A stretch of DNA of 64,000 nucleotides from Ketobacter alkanivorans (GTDB lineage Bacteria; Pseudomonadota; Gammaproteobacteria; Pseudomonadales; Ketobacteraceae), in contig NZ_CP022684.1 of NCBI RefSeq assembly GCF_002863865.1, positions 1,579,501 to 1,643,500 on the forward strand, given 5' to 3'. This document shows positions 41,233 to 49,673 of this stretch, one piece after another. The first letter of the stretch is position 1. Each line of letters begins with the position of its first letter. Both the position numbers and the translations under genes were made by a program. The notes beneath the pieces were generated by a model. It was not told where the DNA came from and searched no databases. It saw only the letters and a program-made list of their open reading frames with translations.

Positions 41233-41553
41233 AATTCAGCTCAGAGTTAAACGAGCCTACATTATACATGTGTACCACCAGCGAGCAGGATAACGATGCA
41301 CGACGCCATCTCCTGGTGGCGTCGAAAGGTTAACCACCAAGGAAGACAACGTCCTCTACCGCACACCCTCTCGTAGCTATGAGCTACGGTGGAATGGCAT
41401 CTCTGGCACCTTACAGCACACCAGCTCAAACTATAAACCTGTCTGATTAGTTACGCGCATAATTAGAGTTTTCCAGCCCTCCGTATTGGGCCAAACTTCA
41501 TATTAAATTTATGGCCAAACTTTTGGATGCGCCCATTCAGTTGGGGTATTTTA
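41233..41553. other. Structured intergenic region with glycosyltransferase promoter
   Basis: No gene is supported. On the minus strand TATAAT (41266-41261) is a good -10 box for the glycosyltransferase; the -35 is unclear. The stretch 41281-41440 is rich in inverted repeats: CGACGCCA/TGGCGTCG (41301-41324, 8 bp perfect) and CGTAGCT/AGCTACG (about 41372-41388). It also has direct copies of GCACACC and, near 41491 and 41512, of GGCCAAACTT. None of these is followed by a U-tract. It could be an unrecognised small RNA or a remnant of a small repeat element. Confidence 0.4.
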
Positions 41554-41976
41554 TTACCAAACCTTATCAACAACCAACAAACGTTGTAACTCCGATGATT
41601 GCTCCATCTCGCTTATACTGCCTCGAAATAACTCAACACGATCTACATTCTGCGGATTAGGTATTTTTAGTATGTAGCTATCAGGCGCTTGGTAATCTTG
41701 TAGCGCTTCCACGGGTAACGCAGCGAGGCGAAGCCAACTGTCTTCCAAGAAATACTCATAAACTTGGCCACCTGAGTTGTTGTAAGCAACCACCCGAATG
41801 AACTGTTCTGCGGGGGCATTGCGTTCGGCGGCAACATCTCTCGTAGTTGTCCATGCTTTAAACAACCTATGGTTTTGATGTTCTACCGTTATTTGCAGCA
41901 TAAGGGTGTCGGCATGGCTCAATGCAGATACGAACAACGCTGATACAAGTACAATCTTTTTAGTTACATTCATCAT
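41554..41976 (-). CDS. Small exported protein paired with the M64 peptidase, unknown function
   Basis: 140 aa. A clear signal peptide (about 1-22, ending SHA) precedes a mature beta-rich domain of about 118 residues with no Cys. I know no family for it. It begins only 12 nt after the M64 peptidase stop, with AAGGGA before a double ATG (41976/41973), so it is cotranscribed and probably under the same riboswitch. A role as inhibitor, chaperone or accessory factor of the peptidase is plausible but only inference. Confidence 0.75.
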   Translation of the reverse strand: MMNVTKKIVLVSALFVSALSHADTLMLQITVEHQNHRLFKAWTTTRDVAAERNAPAEQFIRVVAYNNSGGQVYEYFLEDSWLRLAALPVEALQDYQAPDSYILKIPNPQNVDRVELFRGSISEMEQSSELQRLLVVDKVW

Positions 41977-41987
41977 AAAAATTTCCC

Positions 41988-44258
41988 TTATTGAGCTGTG
42001 ACTTGCCAATGGATTTCTGTAGATGAGTAATTATCCACGTCCTTCAGAATCGTTCCGCTCTGGTCGGTCACCACAGCGACAACTTCATAGCTCCCCTGTT
42101 TAAAATATGGAATTCTAAATTGCTTATCAGGGCTGCTGGCCATCAACATACCATCAACATACCAATCGACTTTCTGAATGCCAAATTCATGCACAGACTC
42201 TACCGAGAAAAGAGCGAGTTCGTTTCTACTATGAAAATACATCTGCGTAGTATCCGGAATCGCTGTATGCACCGGTTTGGCTTTACTGTATACCCGTAAC
42301 GCCCAGGCTTCACTGTTGACTGCGTGAAACGGATTGCTTCCCGCCGAATTCATTTGTGAATTTATTGTTGGCCTCCAAACCCCGGAATTCCGATAGTTAC
42401 CGCCTTCATACAACCCGACTTTGCCTTCACCTTCAGTCAAGTGCGCGGTAGGTTCGAGCCAGTGCCGCCATTTTACCGTTTCAAGGTCGTTATTAATGGT
42501 TATATTTGCATTGCCGGGTTCAGTAGTTCTTGGCTCCGACGATCCACCATATTCATCAGCCAGTCCGCCAAAGGAATGCCCTAGCTCATGAATACTCACA
42601 CCAATGCTTGTAGGCGTTGCTGTCGATGTTGCAACACCACCAGCAACACCACCGTATTTCGTGCTATTAACCAACACAAGCACCGCATCGTACTGAGGGA
42701 AGTGCTCTGCGGCTACGCCTTTCGCAATAGTGCCATTCGCACTAACAACTCTGCTTGCACTGCTACAGCCTTTGCAAGACTCAAAGTATGTATCCTTTTC
42801 TATAGCAGGCTCAACTGAGCGGTCTGTTACCCCCGACTCATTTGATACCACACCCACCGCATGAATGTTCCAAGCCGATTGATGTATAGCGATTTCATGA
42901 AAACTCAAATACTTTTCTACAAAGTTTAGTACGGTTTGCTTGAACTTAGCTGCCTCTTCCTCTGTGAAACCATCACCGAGAACCACTAAATCTACGCCTT
43001 CACCATCATGTCGACCGATGAGAGTAACCGGCCCAAGGCCATCCCAGCGCTCTGCCGTGGGCAAAACAGAGTAGCTGTCCGTACACACCTGCTCACCACG
43101 GGCCGGCGTACCCTTAGCCGATACGGGGGTAACACAAGCCGATATCAACCTGCCAATATCGGCCTCTGCGGGTGTGTATCTGCGTTGATCAAATGTGACA
43201 TCTCCCACCTGCCAAACTACTTCGCTGCTTCCTTCATTTGAAAAATCACGATCATAGAAGAAATAGTTTAGTGAAAGCTCCTCTCCAACGGCAGGAACCC
43301 GAGCGAAAGCAAGATTCTGAATTTCGGGGGCATAGCCAAACGGTCCGATTCCTCTCGAGACTTCTTCGGCATTACTCATGCCATCATCGTCTGCATCTTC
43401 ATAGGCTCCATCAAGAGAAGACAATGGATCGAGCCCCCAACGGGCTTCTGATCCATCCAGAAGCCCATCAGAATCAGAGTCTTGCATATCTGGATTTGAG
43501 CCTATCAGGGTTTCACGAACGTCGGCCAAGCCATCGTTGTCAGAATCTAGCAGATCACACTCTGCTTTTACCTCAACCCTGAAAAACTCGGCCTTATATC
43601 CCACAAGCTGTAAGGTTTCAGTCCGGCTATCAAGGCGATCGATGTTATACCACTGGGTGGCAGGGGTATCGACAGCCGAGATGTCTAACCGCGGCTCGAT
43701 GACTAAACCATCCTCCGCGCGGGTAAGTGTATAGTAACGGTTGCCCCACCAATCTCCCCTCGTATGGGTAACACCCAATTGATAGCTATCACAAAACATA
43801 TCGCTAAGTGACAAATCTATATTCACTTTGTAATACAGAGAGTGCGTACTACTACGGAATTTTGCGTCGTCACCGCCGAAAGCAACCGGCGACAGACTGG
43901 CATTCAAATGTTGTTTGGTGACCAGTTGCGAGAATAGCTCCTCAGTCAAGGGGGCATCCCCCGAAGAAATATCAGAGAAGTCTTCTATTAGGTGGTAGTT
44001 AGTCGTGATAACAACCGGCATAAGCGGTCGCTGCTCTAGAAAGGGGGCAACAGAGTCTTGGGGTTCCTCACTGGCATCATCTACGCCGTCAGAATCGTTA
44101 TCTACATTACTATCGCTACTGCCTGAACCCAATTGCGTCCCGTCACCCTGATTCCCTTCGGTGTTCGGCGCTGAAGTACTACCACCCCCGCCGCAAGCAG
44201 CAAGGGTTAACAGGGTATAAGCCAGAAGCGAGATTTTGAATCTAGACTGAAAGGGCAT
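41988..44258 (-). CDS. M64-family zinc metallopeptidase lipoprotein with Ca-binding repeats
   Basis: 756 aa. A lipoprotein signal ends LAAC (Cys22), followed by a Gly/Ser/Asn-rich linker. Calcium-binding thrombospondin-3-like Asp repeats occur at about 53-64, 238-249, 260-271 and 288-298 (for example DSDNDGLAD, DSDSDGLLDGSE). The peptidase domain starts near 410 (GEGVDLVVLGDGF), with the zinc site HELGHSFGGLADE at 557-569. A C-terminal beta-sandwich (about 675-756) resembles a PKD/Ig domain. M64 enzymes include IgA protease of Clostridium ramosum; the substrate here is unknown. A GTG 12 nt upstream is possible, but the ATG at 44258 has GAGGA 6 nt upstream. A c-di-GMP riboswitch precedes it. 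Confidence 0.88.
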   Translation of the reverse strand: MPFQSRFKISLLAYTLLTLAACGGGGSTSAPNTEGNQGDGTQLGSGSSDSNVDNDSDGVDDASEEPQDSVAPFLEQRPLMPVVITTNYHLIEDFSDISSGDAPLTEELFSQLVTKQHLNASLSPVAFGGDDAKFRSSTHSLYYKVNIDLSLSDMFCDSYQLGVTHTRGDWWGNRYYTLTRAEDGLVIEPRLDISAVDTPATQWYNIDRLDSRTETLQLVGYKAEFFRVEVKAECDLLDSDNDGLADVRETLIGSNPDMQDSDSDGLLDGSEARWGLDPLSSLDGAYEDADDDGMSNAEEVSRGIGPFGYAPEIQNLAFARVPAVGEELSLNYFFYDRDFSNEGSSEVVWQVGDVTFDQRRYTPAEADIGRLISACVTPVSAKGTPARGEQVCTDSYSVLPTAERWDGLGPVTLIGRHDGEGVDLVVLGDGFTEEEAAKFKQTVLNFVEKYLSFHEIAIHQSAWNIHAVGVVSNESGVTDRSVEPAIEKDTYFESCKGCSSASRVVSANGTIAKGVAAEHFPQYDAVLVLVNSTKYGGVAGGVATSTATPTSIGVSIHELGHSFGGLADEYGGSSEPRTTEPGNANITINNDLETVKWRHWLEPTAHLTEGEGKVGLYEGGNYRNSGVWRPTINSQMNSAGSNPFHAVNSEAWALRVYSKAKPVHTAIPDTTQMYFHSRNELALFSVESVHEFGIQKVDWYVDGMLMASSPDKQFRIPYFKQGSYEVVAVVTDQSGTILKDVDNYSSTEIHWQVTAQ

Positions 44259-44290
44259 AGCTTTCCTCACCGATGATGTAAATTTCGAGA

Positions 44291-44320
44291 AAAGCAGCCC
44301 GGATTTACTGGGCTATCCGG
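44291..44320 (-). terminator. Expression platform of the riboswitch: terminator/antiterminator
   Basis: AGCCC (44314-44310) pairs with GGGCT (44300-44296), then GCTTTTCTC, a plausible short terminator before the M64 start. CCGGAT (44320-44315) can instead pair with ATCCGG (44304-44299), which would break that stem. CCGGAT's first bases also pair with the preceding TCCGG. Such mutually exclusive stems are what a transcriptional riboswitch needs. Confidence 0.6.
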
Positions 44321-44337
44321 CCAATGTCCGGAAATAT

Positions 44338-44420
44338 GGCAACCCCGCTATCATAAGATCCCAATACAGGATCTCTTAGACTGGAAGCTTTGCGCCTCAA
44401 GGTTTTCACCCAGATTTGCC
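44338..44420 (-). promoter_or_regulatory. Cyclic-di-GMP-I (GEMM) riboswitch
   Basis: Read on the minus strand, all GEMM-I landmarks occur in order: GGCAA (44420-44416) closing P1 with TTGCC (44342-44338); a hairpin with GGT-GAAA-ACC carrying the GNRA tetraloop (44410-44401); the invariant CGCAAAGC (44394-44387); a second arm with the tetraloop receptor TCTAAG ... TATGA and a perfect AGATCC/GGATCT stem (44373-44356); and TAGCGGGGTTGCC, nearly identical to the Vibrio Vc2 3' end. The only downstream gene is the M64 peptidase, so c-di-GMP should control its expression. Confidence 0.88.
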
Positions 44421-44686
44421 TTTCTCATAACAGTTCTAGGGCAGCTGAAAACGCCTGCCGCTGAGATTTCAGTGGTTAGTATCAAGTAACATGTCACTTA
44501 AATCCAATGCATTAAAATCACCATTACGATGCATTAAACGCATCATGGGTCTATGATTAGCGGGGTTCCTAAAGGGTTTTCGATAATGGCCATCACCATC
44601 AAGGTTTTAATGTCAGCGACGACAGCGGTTAACGCACGCAATAAAATTGCTTTAGATACAACAACATGTGAGCACATTAGATACGT
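44421..44686. other. Gap between riboswitch and lysR
   Basis: Must hold the minus-strand promoter of the riboswitch-M64 transcript and the plus-strand promoter of the LysR gene. No clear boxes can be chosen. Copies of GATGCATTAAA/AATGCATTAAAA around 44505-44535 look like a short repeat and could be a LysR-type binding region. Confidence 0.35.
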
Positions 44687-45592
44687 ATGATTAATTCTAA
44701 GAAAATCATGCATTTTGTTGGAGTCGCTAAAGCGGGAAACTTTAATGATGCCGCGCGGCAACTGCACATATCGCAACCAGCACTATCAAGGAGCATTCAA
44801 AGCCTAGAACAAAGCCTCAATGTAACGCTGTTCGATAGAAGCCAGCGCGTCATCAAACTGACCAAGGATGGATTCCACCTGCTAAAACATGCCCACTCTG
44901 TCATGCAGGATCTGGAAAACTTTGTTATCGAGTCTAAACGGCTAACCCAATTAGAAGCAGGATCTTTAACTGTTGGTACAGGCCCCTTGCCTGCCGATCA
45001 TGTTGGTGCGCAAGCCTGCGCAGACTTTCTAATTCAACATCCGGATGTACAACTCACCCTCACCGTCGACGAACCAGCAAACCTGGTTAAGAAATTAGTT
45101 CAAGGCGAAATTGATATATTGATTGCGGATCCCCGCGGCCTGGACTCTGTTGAAAACCTTCACTTTGCTCACTTATCTAAATTCCCGACACTGGCTGTCG
45201 CGAGAGCAAACCACCCTCTATCGACCAAACACAGTTTAACCGCTGAAGACATTACACAGTTCCCTCTTGCCAGCATCAGCAAAGCTGCTTCTCGTTTTTT
45301 CATGGATCACCTCGGAGTTGCAGATAGTGGGGGGAACCGGTTTTTCAATTACCACTGTAATAGCGTACAACTCATGCTCACAACTTTAAAACACAGTGAT
45401 CTGATAGGCATATTGTTAAGCTGTAACGTTATCAAAGAATTGGAGCGAGAGGAGTTATGTATCCTAGACGTACCAGCTATTAACCATAGAATATACAGCG
45501 ACTACGCGATTATCACTTATCAGCCCAGGCTGCTTTCACTCGCAGCAGAGGCTTTCATTGAAATATGCAAAGAACTCATAGCATCAAACTGA
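44687..45592 (+). CDS. LysR-family transcriptional regulator
   Basis: 301 aa. The N-terminal winged helix (1-65) has the family pattern FVGVAKAGNFNDAARQLHISQPALSRSIQSLE; the effector-binding periplasmic-binding-protein-like domain covers about 90-300. It points toward the L,D-transpeptidase gene 146 nt downstream and away from the M64 gene. LysR proteins commonly control a divergent neighbour, so the M64 leader is a candidate target (inference). The ligand is unknown. Confidence 0.9.
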   Translation: MINSKKIMHFVGVAKAGNFNDAARQLHISQPALSRSIQSLEQSLNVTLFDRSQRVIKLTKDGFHLLKHAHSVMQDLENFVIESKRLTQLEAGSLTVGTGPLPADHVGAQACADFLIQHPDVQLTLTVDEPANLVKKLVQGEIDILIADPRGLDSVENLHFAHLSKFPTLAVARANHPLSTKHSLTAEDITQFPLASISKAASRFFMDHLGVADSGGNRFFNYHCNSVQLMLTTLKHSDLIGILLSCNVIKELEREELCILDVPAINHRIYSDYAIITYQPRLLSLAAEAFIEICKELIASN

Positions 45593-45738
45593 TTCTATTG
45601 GTGAACACCATAAGCGATCCAACCCCTAGTTCAAACTCTCCAATAAAAATATATTATTAAACTACATATTGTTTGTGTCTCCGCGTTCTTCTATCCTTCT
45701 ATTCATCTTCCTTTCATACCGTAAATTTGAGGCTGTTA

Positions 45739-47382
45739 ATGCTCAATCTGCCCCACCGAATAGTGGCTTTGAGGCTTGCCCGCACAGTTGTTTTGGCACT
45801 GGCTGCCGTATTCCATTCAAGCACCTTGTTGGCAGACAGCTTACCGCCAAGCGTTATTGTCATTAGGCAGCTGCTGGAAAGCTGGGGTGCAGGCTACCCT
45901 GCACAAATCAAAGATAGCGTGATTCATAATCACCAGGCCTTATTAGAGCTTTACACCGAGCGTGGCTTTACTCCCATTTGGTTAGCTGTCGAGGAAAGCG
46001 GCCAGCTGGAGCCAAACCACTCTGCTACAGAGTTGCTACAGACTATCAGCAACGTTGGTGATGAGGGCCTTAACGCATCAGATTACCACTTCAACGCAAT
46101 CCAGGATGCGCTACAAGATGGCACATCAATGTCATTGGATCTGCTTCTAACTGATGCTTTCCTAACGTTGGCCCAACACCTGCTATCAGGAAAGGTTGAC
46201 CCGGAGAAACTCACCTCTGAGTGGAAAAGCTATAGGGAATACATAAACCCCAAGGCCTTAATCGCAAATCTGGATCACCAATCCGTAGCTGAAGTATTGG
46301 ATTCTGTTCGCCCACGCCCACCGCGCTACAGACGCTTGATTAAGGCACTCGCCATGCTGAAAGATTTGCCCAGTGATAACTGGGGCCCGCTGGCGCTTAG
46401 CCCTGCAATCAAACCAAATCAGCAAGATGATCGCCTACCTGAAATCACCCGAAGATTGACTGTTTGGGGGGATCTGGAAGCAGGCTTCTATTCTGATGAA
46501 ACTTACAACCAAGCGTTGAACGCTGCAGTGATACGATTCCAAACACGCCATGGTTTGGATGCGGACGGCATTATAGGTAAAAACACGCTGACTGCGCTTA
46601 ATCTGTCCCCGGCGGATAGGGCCAATCAAATCGTTGTCAACCTGGAACGCTGGCGCTGGCTGGATCAGAATATGGGTGATTCCTTCATCGTCGTTAATAT
46701 TGCCAATTTTGATTTGAGGGTATTCAACCAGGGCGAATTGGTCATGCAGATGCCCGTCATTGTCGGCAGAAATTTCAGAAAAACGCCAGTTTTCAGCGAC
46801 AAGATCCGTTATTTGGTGCTTAACCCAACCTGGACCGTGCCACAAAAACTGGCTGTGCAAGATAAACTGCCTGAAATCAAAAAGGATATCTCTTATCTTA
46901 AAAAGTACGGCTTTACCCTTTATGACTTTGGCTCCAACAACGTTGTAAACCCTGAGAATGTCGATTGGGCCAGGCTGCACAAACAGTTCCCGTACCGTTT
47001 AGTTCAGTCTCCAGGCCCCCTGAACGCATTGGGACAGGTAAAATTTATGTTTCCGAATTCATACGATGTGTACTTGCACGACACACCATCCAGAGATTTA
47101 TTCAGTAAAAACGAGCGGGCGTTCAGCTCTGGTTGTATTCGGGTTTCCAAACCAATTGAATTGGCGGAGTTGCTGTTACGGCCTCAGGGGATGACGGCGG
47201 AGGATATTAATCAGATACTTGCTGCCCCCAACAACGTTACTTTAAATTTAAAGCAGACAATGCCAGTACATATTGAATACTGGACTGCCTGGGTGGATGA
47301 CCAAGGCACACTGCAATTTAGAACCGATATTTATGAACGTGACAACCCTGTCTTGGAAGCACTAAAGCAGCCTTTGGAATAA
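45739..47382 (+). CDS. L,D-transpeptidase (YcbB/LdtD-like)
   Basis: Forms 3-3 cross-links in peptidoglycan, a beta-lactam-tolerant route. 547 aa. A signal peptide (about 1-32, ending LLADS) precedes a scaffold domain (about 40-240), a peptidoglycan-binding domain (LNAAVIRFQTRHGLDADGIIG, about 260-290) and the YkuD catalytic domain (about 315-480). Catalytic residues are His447 in YLHDTP and Cys466 in SSGCIRVSKP. The frame is open upstream; the ATG at 45739 is preceded by GAGG 7-8 nt away and gives the signal peptide. It is followed 37 nt later by an M15-like peptidase, a usual pair. Confidence 0.93.
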   Translation: MLNLPHRIVALRLARTVVLALAAVFHSSTLLADSLPPSVIVIRQLLESWGAGYPAQIKDSVIHNHQALLELYTERGFTPIWLAVEESGQLEPNHSATELLQTISNVGDEGLNASDYHFNAIQDALQDGTSMSLDLLLTDAFLTLAQHLLSGKVDPEKLTSEWKSYREYINPKALIANLDHQSVAEVLDSVRPRPPRYRRLIKALAMLKDLPSDNWGPLALSPAIKPNQQDDRLPEITRRLTVWGDLEAGFYSDETYNQALNAAVIRFQTRHGLDADGIIGKNTLTALNLSPADRANQIVVNLERWRWLDQNMGDSFIVVNIANFDLRVFNQGELVMQMPVIVGRNFRKTPVFSDKIRYLVLNPTWTVPQKLAVQDKLPEIKKDISYLKKYGFTLYDFGSNNVVNPENVDWARLHKQFPYRLVQSPGPLNALGQVKFMFPNSYDVYLHDTPSRDLFSKNERAFSSGCIRVSKPIELAELLLRPQGMTAEDINQILAAPNNVTLNLKQTMPVHIEYWTAWVDDQGTLQFRTDIYERDNPVLEALKQPLE

Positions 47383-47419
47383 TCGCTTTGATTCAACAAA
47401 CGTGGCCATTGAGAACACT

Positions 47420-48349
47420 ATGATTATTAGTTGGAAAAAAATATGCCTTACCATGCTGCTTATAGGTGCCGCAATGGAATCCTTTGCCTTTGAAACTGGC
47501 CAATCAGGGTATGTCATTAATGTGGGCGGTGCTAAATCAGAATACACATTGATGAGTTTCTTTGTATTACCCAACCAATCCCTGAGCATAGAGGTAGTAA
47601 AGGCCGGAAAACACATCCCATTTAAAGTGGGCTCTGGCACACATCTCAACAAATTTGACTGGACTGCCCCTGCCAACCCAGGCCTGCAAACGTTGCTGAT
47701 ACAACCCGATGGTGAACTGCCTTCAACGCTGCACATGTTTATCCTGCACCCCATGAATTTGGTAAAAAATAACAAACTTAATGGTTACACCATAGGCGAG
47801 TACCCTAAGGACGTATATAAAGGCCTGGATAGCTATCGCCCACCATTGGGTTTTGTAGAGGTAACCAAGTCCAATCAGGATATGTTGATTTCACCCCATT
47901 ACACTTTGCGGCAGTTTCTGTGCAAGCAGAATGAGGGTTATCCTAAATATGTGGTGCTGCAAACACGGCTATTGCGAAAGCTGGAATACCTGACTACCGC
48001 AGTAAACGCACAAGGCATCGCAATGGACAGCTTTACGGTGATGAGCGGCTACCGTACGCCTTATTACAATACAGCCATCAAGAATAAAAAATATTCTCGA
48101 CATCAATGGGGTGGTGCTGCAGACATCTATGTTGATGTAAACCCAAAAGACGGGGTGATGGACGATTTGAACCGCGATGGTAAGGTTAACGAGAAGGATG
48201 CGAAATACTTGTGGGACATGGTGGAATCATTTTACAGAGGTGTTCCAGAATATAAGCCTTTCATTGGCGGGCTGGGTTTATACAAAGCGAATGCAGTCCA
48301 TGGCCCATTCGTGCATGTTGATGTACGCGGTACTCGGGCAAGATGGTAG
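47420..48349 (+). CDS. M15-like (YcbK/DUF882) zinc peptidase with an EF-hand loop
   Basis: 309 aa. A signal peptide (about 1-23) precedes an N-terminal beta domain (24-110) and an M15-type peptidase domain. Zinc-site pattern: SRHQWGGAADIYVD (His228, Asp235) and PFVHVD (His299), as in D,D/L,D-carboxypeptidases that trim peptidoglycan stems. Between them residues 249-260 (DLNRDGKVNEKD) match a calcium EF-hand/dockerin loop. The start is uncertain between a GTG-led form (47402) and the ATG at 47420, which begins the signal peptide. It follows the L,D-transpeptidase closely, so the two likely act together on the wall. Confidence 0.85.
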   Translation: MIISWKKICLTMLLIGAAMESFAFETGQSGYVINVGGAKSEYTLMSFFVLPNQSLSIEVVKAGKHIPFKVGSGTHLNKFDWTAPANPGLQTLLIQPDGELPSTLHMFILHPMNLVKNNKLNGYTIGEYPKDVYKGLDSYRPPLGFVEVTKSNQDMLISPHYTLRQFLCKQNEGYPKYVVLQTRLLRKLEYLTTAVNAQGIAMDSFTVMSGYRTPYYNTAIKNKKYSRHQWGGAADIYVDVNPKDGVMDDLNRDGKVNEKDAKYLWDMVESFYRGVPEYKPFIGGLGLYKANAVHGPFVHVDVRGTRARW

Positions 48350-48646
48350 AGCCTGCTATTTTTTGACAGCTATTCCCCCATCTACGCGCCAACAATAAGT
48401 TGATGTAGTTTTCATATGGCTACAATTACTGGGCAACCAGGCCAAACCAGCATATCAGGTTAGCGCCGATTATTTTTCCATACCTATACTTTTTCACGTT
48501 TCGTAGAAGCGGACAACCTTCCTCTATTTCCTTAACAACACAATGCAGTTGTTGCCACGGATGCAGTTAGCAGGGGCACCTGTAAGTAACTGTTCGATAC
48601 CAATCGTGCAGTTACTTGATCTCAAAGAATATAAAAAGGAACGAAC
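48350..48646. other. Leader region of the PETase-like gene
   Basis: No gene is seen. An inverted repeat AAGTAACTG (48584-48592) / CAGTTACTT (48609-48617) with 16 nt between the arms lies 30 nt before the ATG, placed to act as an operator or as an mRNA hairpin. GCAGTT occurs repeatedly (48545, 48563, 48608). AAAGGA before the ATG is a good Shine-Dalgarno. No convincing -35/-10 pair. Confidence 0.45.
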
Positions 48647-49582
48647 ATGAGAAAGTACCCCACCTCTTCCAGATGGATTGCAGCTCTTAGTTTTGCTGCA
48701 ATGGGATTGTTTTCAACCCAACTTCTAGCAATGAGCCAAGTACCACCCACTCCACCCACCGATGACCCCATGGGCGATTGTCCTTCCACGGCGATCTGTC
48801 GTGGGGAAGCCCCCGGCTCCTATAGTGGAAACGGCCCGTACGGCTCCCGCTCTTATACGTTGTCTCGGTTCCAAACACCGGGCGGTGCCACTGTTTATTA
48901 CCCCTCTAATGCCGAGCCTCCCTATTCGGGCCTGGTATTCACACCACCTTACACCGGCACCCAAGCAATGTTCCGTGCGTGGGGTCCATTCTTTGCTTCC
49001 CACGGTATCGTTCTGGTTACCATGGATACCTCCACCACAGTAGATACTGTAGACCAACGCGCCAGCCAGCAAAAACGCGTATTGGATGTGCTGAAGCAGG
49101 AAAACACCCGCTCAGGCAGCCCGCTGCGTGGCAAGCTCGACACTTCACGTTTAGGTGCTGTAGGCTGGTCTATGGGCGGCGGTGCCACCTGGATCAACTC
49201 AGCAGAATACAATGGCTTGAAAACCGCTATGTCTTTAGCGGGCCACAACATGACTGCAATAGATCTGGATTCAAAAGGCGGCAACACCCGCGTACCTACG
49301 CTGTTGTTTAACGGCGCGCTAGATTTAACAATGCTGGGCGGCCTCGGCCAGTCCATCGGTGTTTATAACGCTATTCCCCGTGGCATTCCTAAAGTAATCT
49401 ACGAAGTAGCATCTGCTGGCCATTTCGATTGGGGCAGCCCTACTGCAGCCAATCGCTCCGTTGCAGGAATTGCCTTGGCTTTCCACAAAACGTTTTTGGA
49501 TGGCGACACTCGCTGGGTTTCTTACATCAAGCGCCCAAGCAGTGACGTAGCCACCTGGCGAACCGAGAACCTACCACAGTAA
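48647..49582 (+). CDS. PETase/cutinase-like secreted polyester hydrolase
   Basis: 311 aa alpha/beta hydrolase. A signal peptide (about 1-28) is followed by a linker with the only two Cys (45, 51). Catalytic triad by alignment in mind with Ideonella PETase: Ser175 in GWSMGGG, Asp226 in VPTLLFNGALD, His259 in SAGHF. Oxyanion residues Tyr102 (PPYTGTQ) and Met176 agree, and so do HGIVLVTMDT, GKLDTSRLG and FLDGDTRW. Differences: both PETase disulfides are absent, and the flexible Trp185 position is His200 (AGHN). It should hydrolyse polyesters or short-chain esters outside the cell; activity on PET is not implied. It stands alone between hairpins. Confidence 0.88.
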   Translation: MRKYPTSSRWIAALSFAAMGLFSTQLLAMSQVPPTPPTDDPMGDCPSTAICRGEAPGSYSGNGPYGSRSYTLSRFQTPGGATVYYPSNAEPPYSGLVFTPPYTGTQAMFRAWGPFFASHGIVLVTMDTSTTVDTVDQRASQQKRVLDVLKQENTRSGSPLRGKLDTSRLGAVGWSMGGGATWINSAEYNGLKTAMSLAGHNMTAIDLDSKGGNTRVPTLLFNGALDLTMLGGLGQSIGVYNAIPRGIPKVIYEVASAGHFDWGSPTAANRSVAGIALAFHKTFLDGDTRWVSYIKRPSSDVATWRTENLPQ

Positions 49583-49602
49583 GCATACCGGTAGGATACA
49601 TA

Positions 49603-49642
49603 GCCATAGATGTACCGATGCCCCCCTTGGTGCATCTATGGC
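49603..49642 (+). terminator. Long hairpin after the PETase-like gene
   Basis: GCCATAGATG (49603-49612) pairs perfectly with CATCTATGGC (49633-49642); the 20-nt loop can add further pairs (ACC/GGT). It starts 21 nt past the stop. The following bases TTCACC are not a U-tract, so it may be a Rho-independent-like or mRNA-protecting hairpin. Confidence 0.5.
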
Positions 49643-49673
49643 TTCACCTGAAACGAACAGGAGGGAAAGATAA

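Noticed and set aside
44543-44776. 77-aa minus-strand frame overlapping the LysR start
   Set aside because: Overlaps a well-supported LysR helix-turn-helix on the other strand and has no features of its own.
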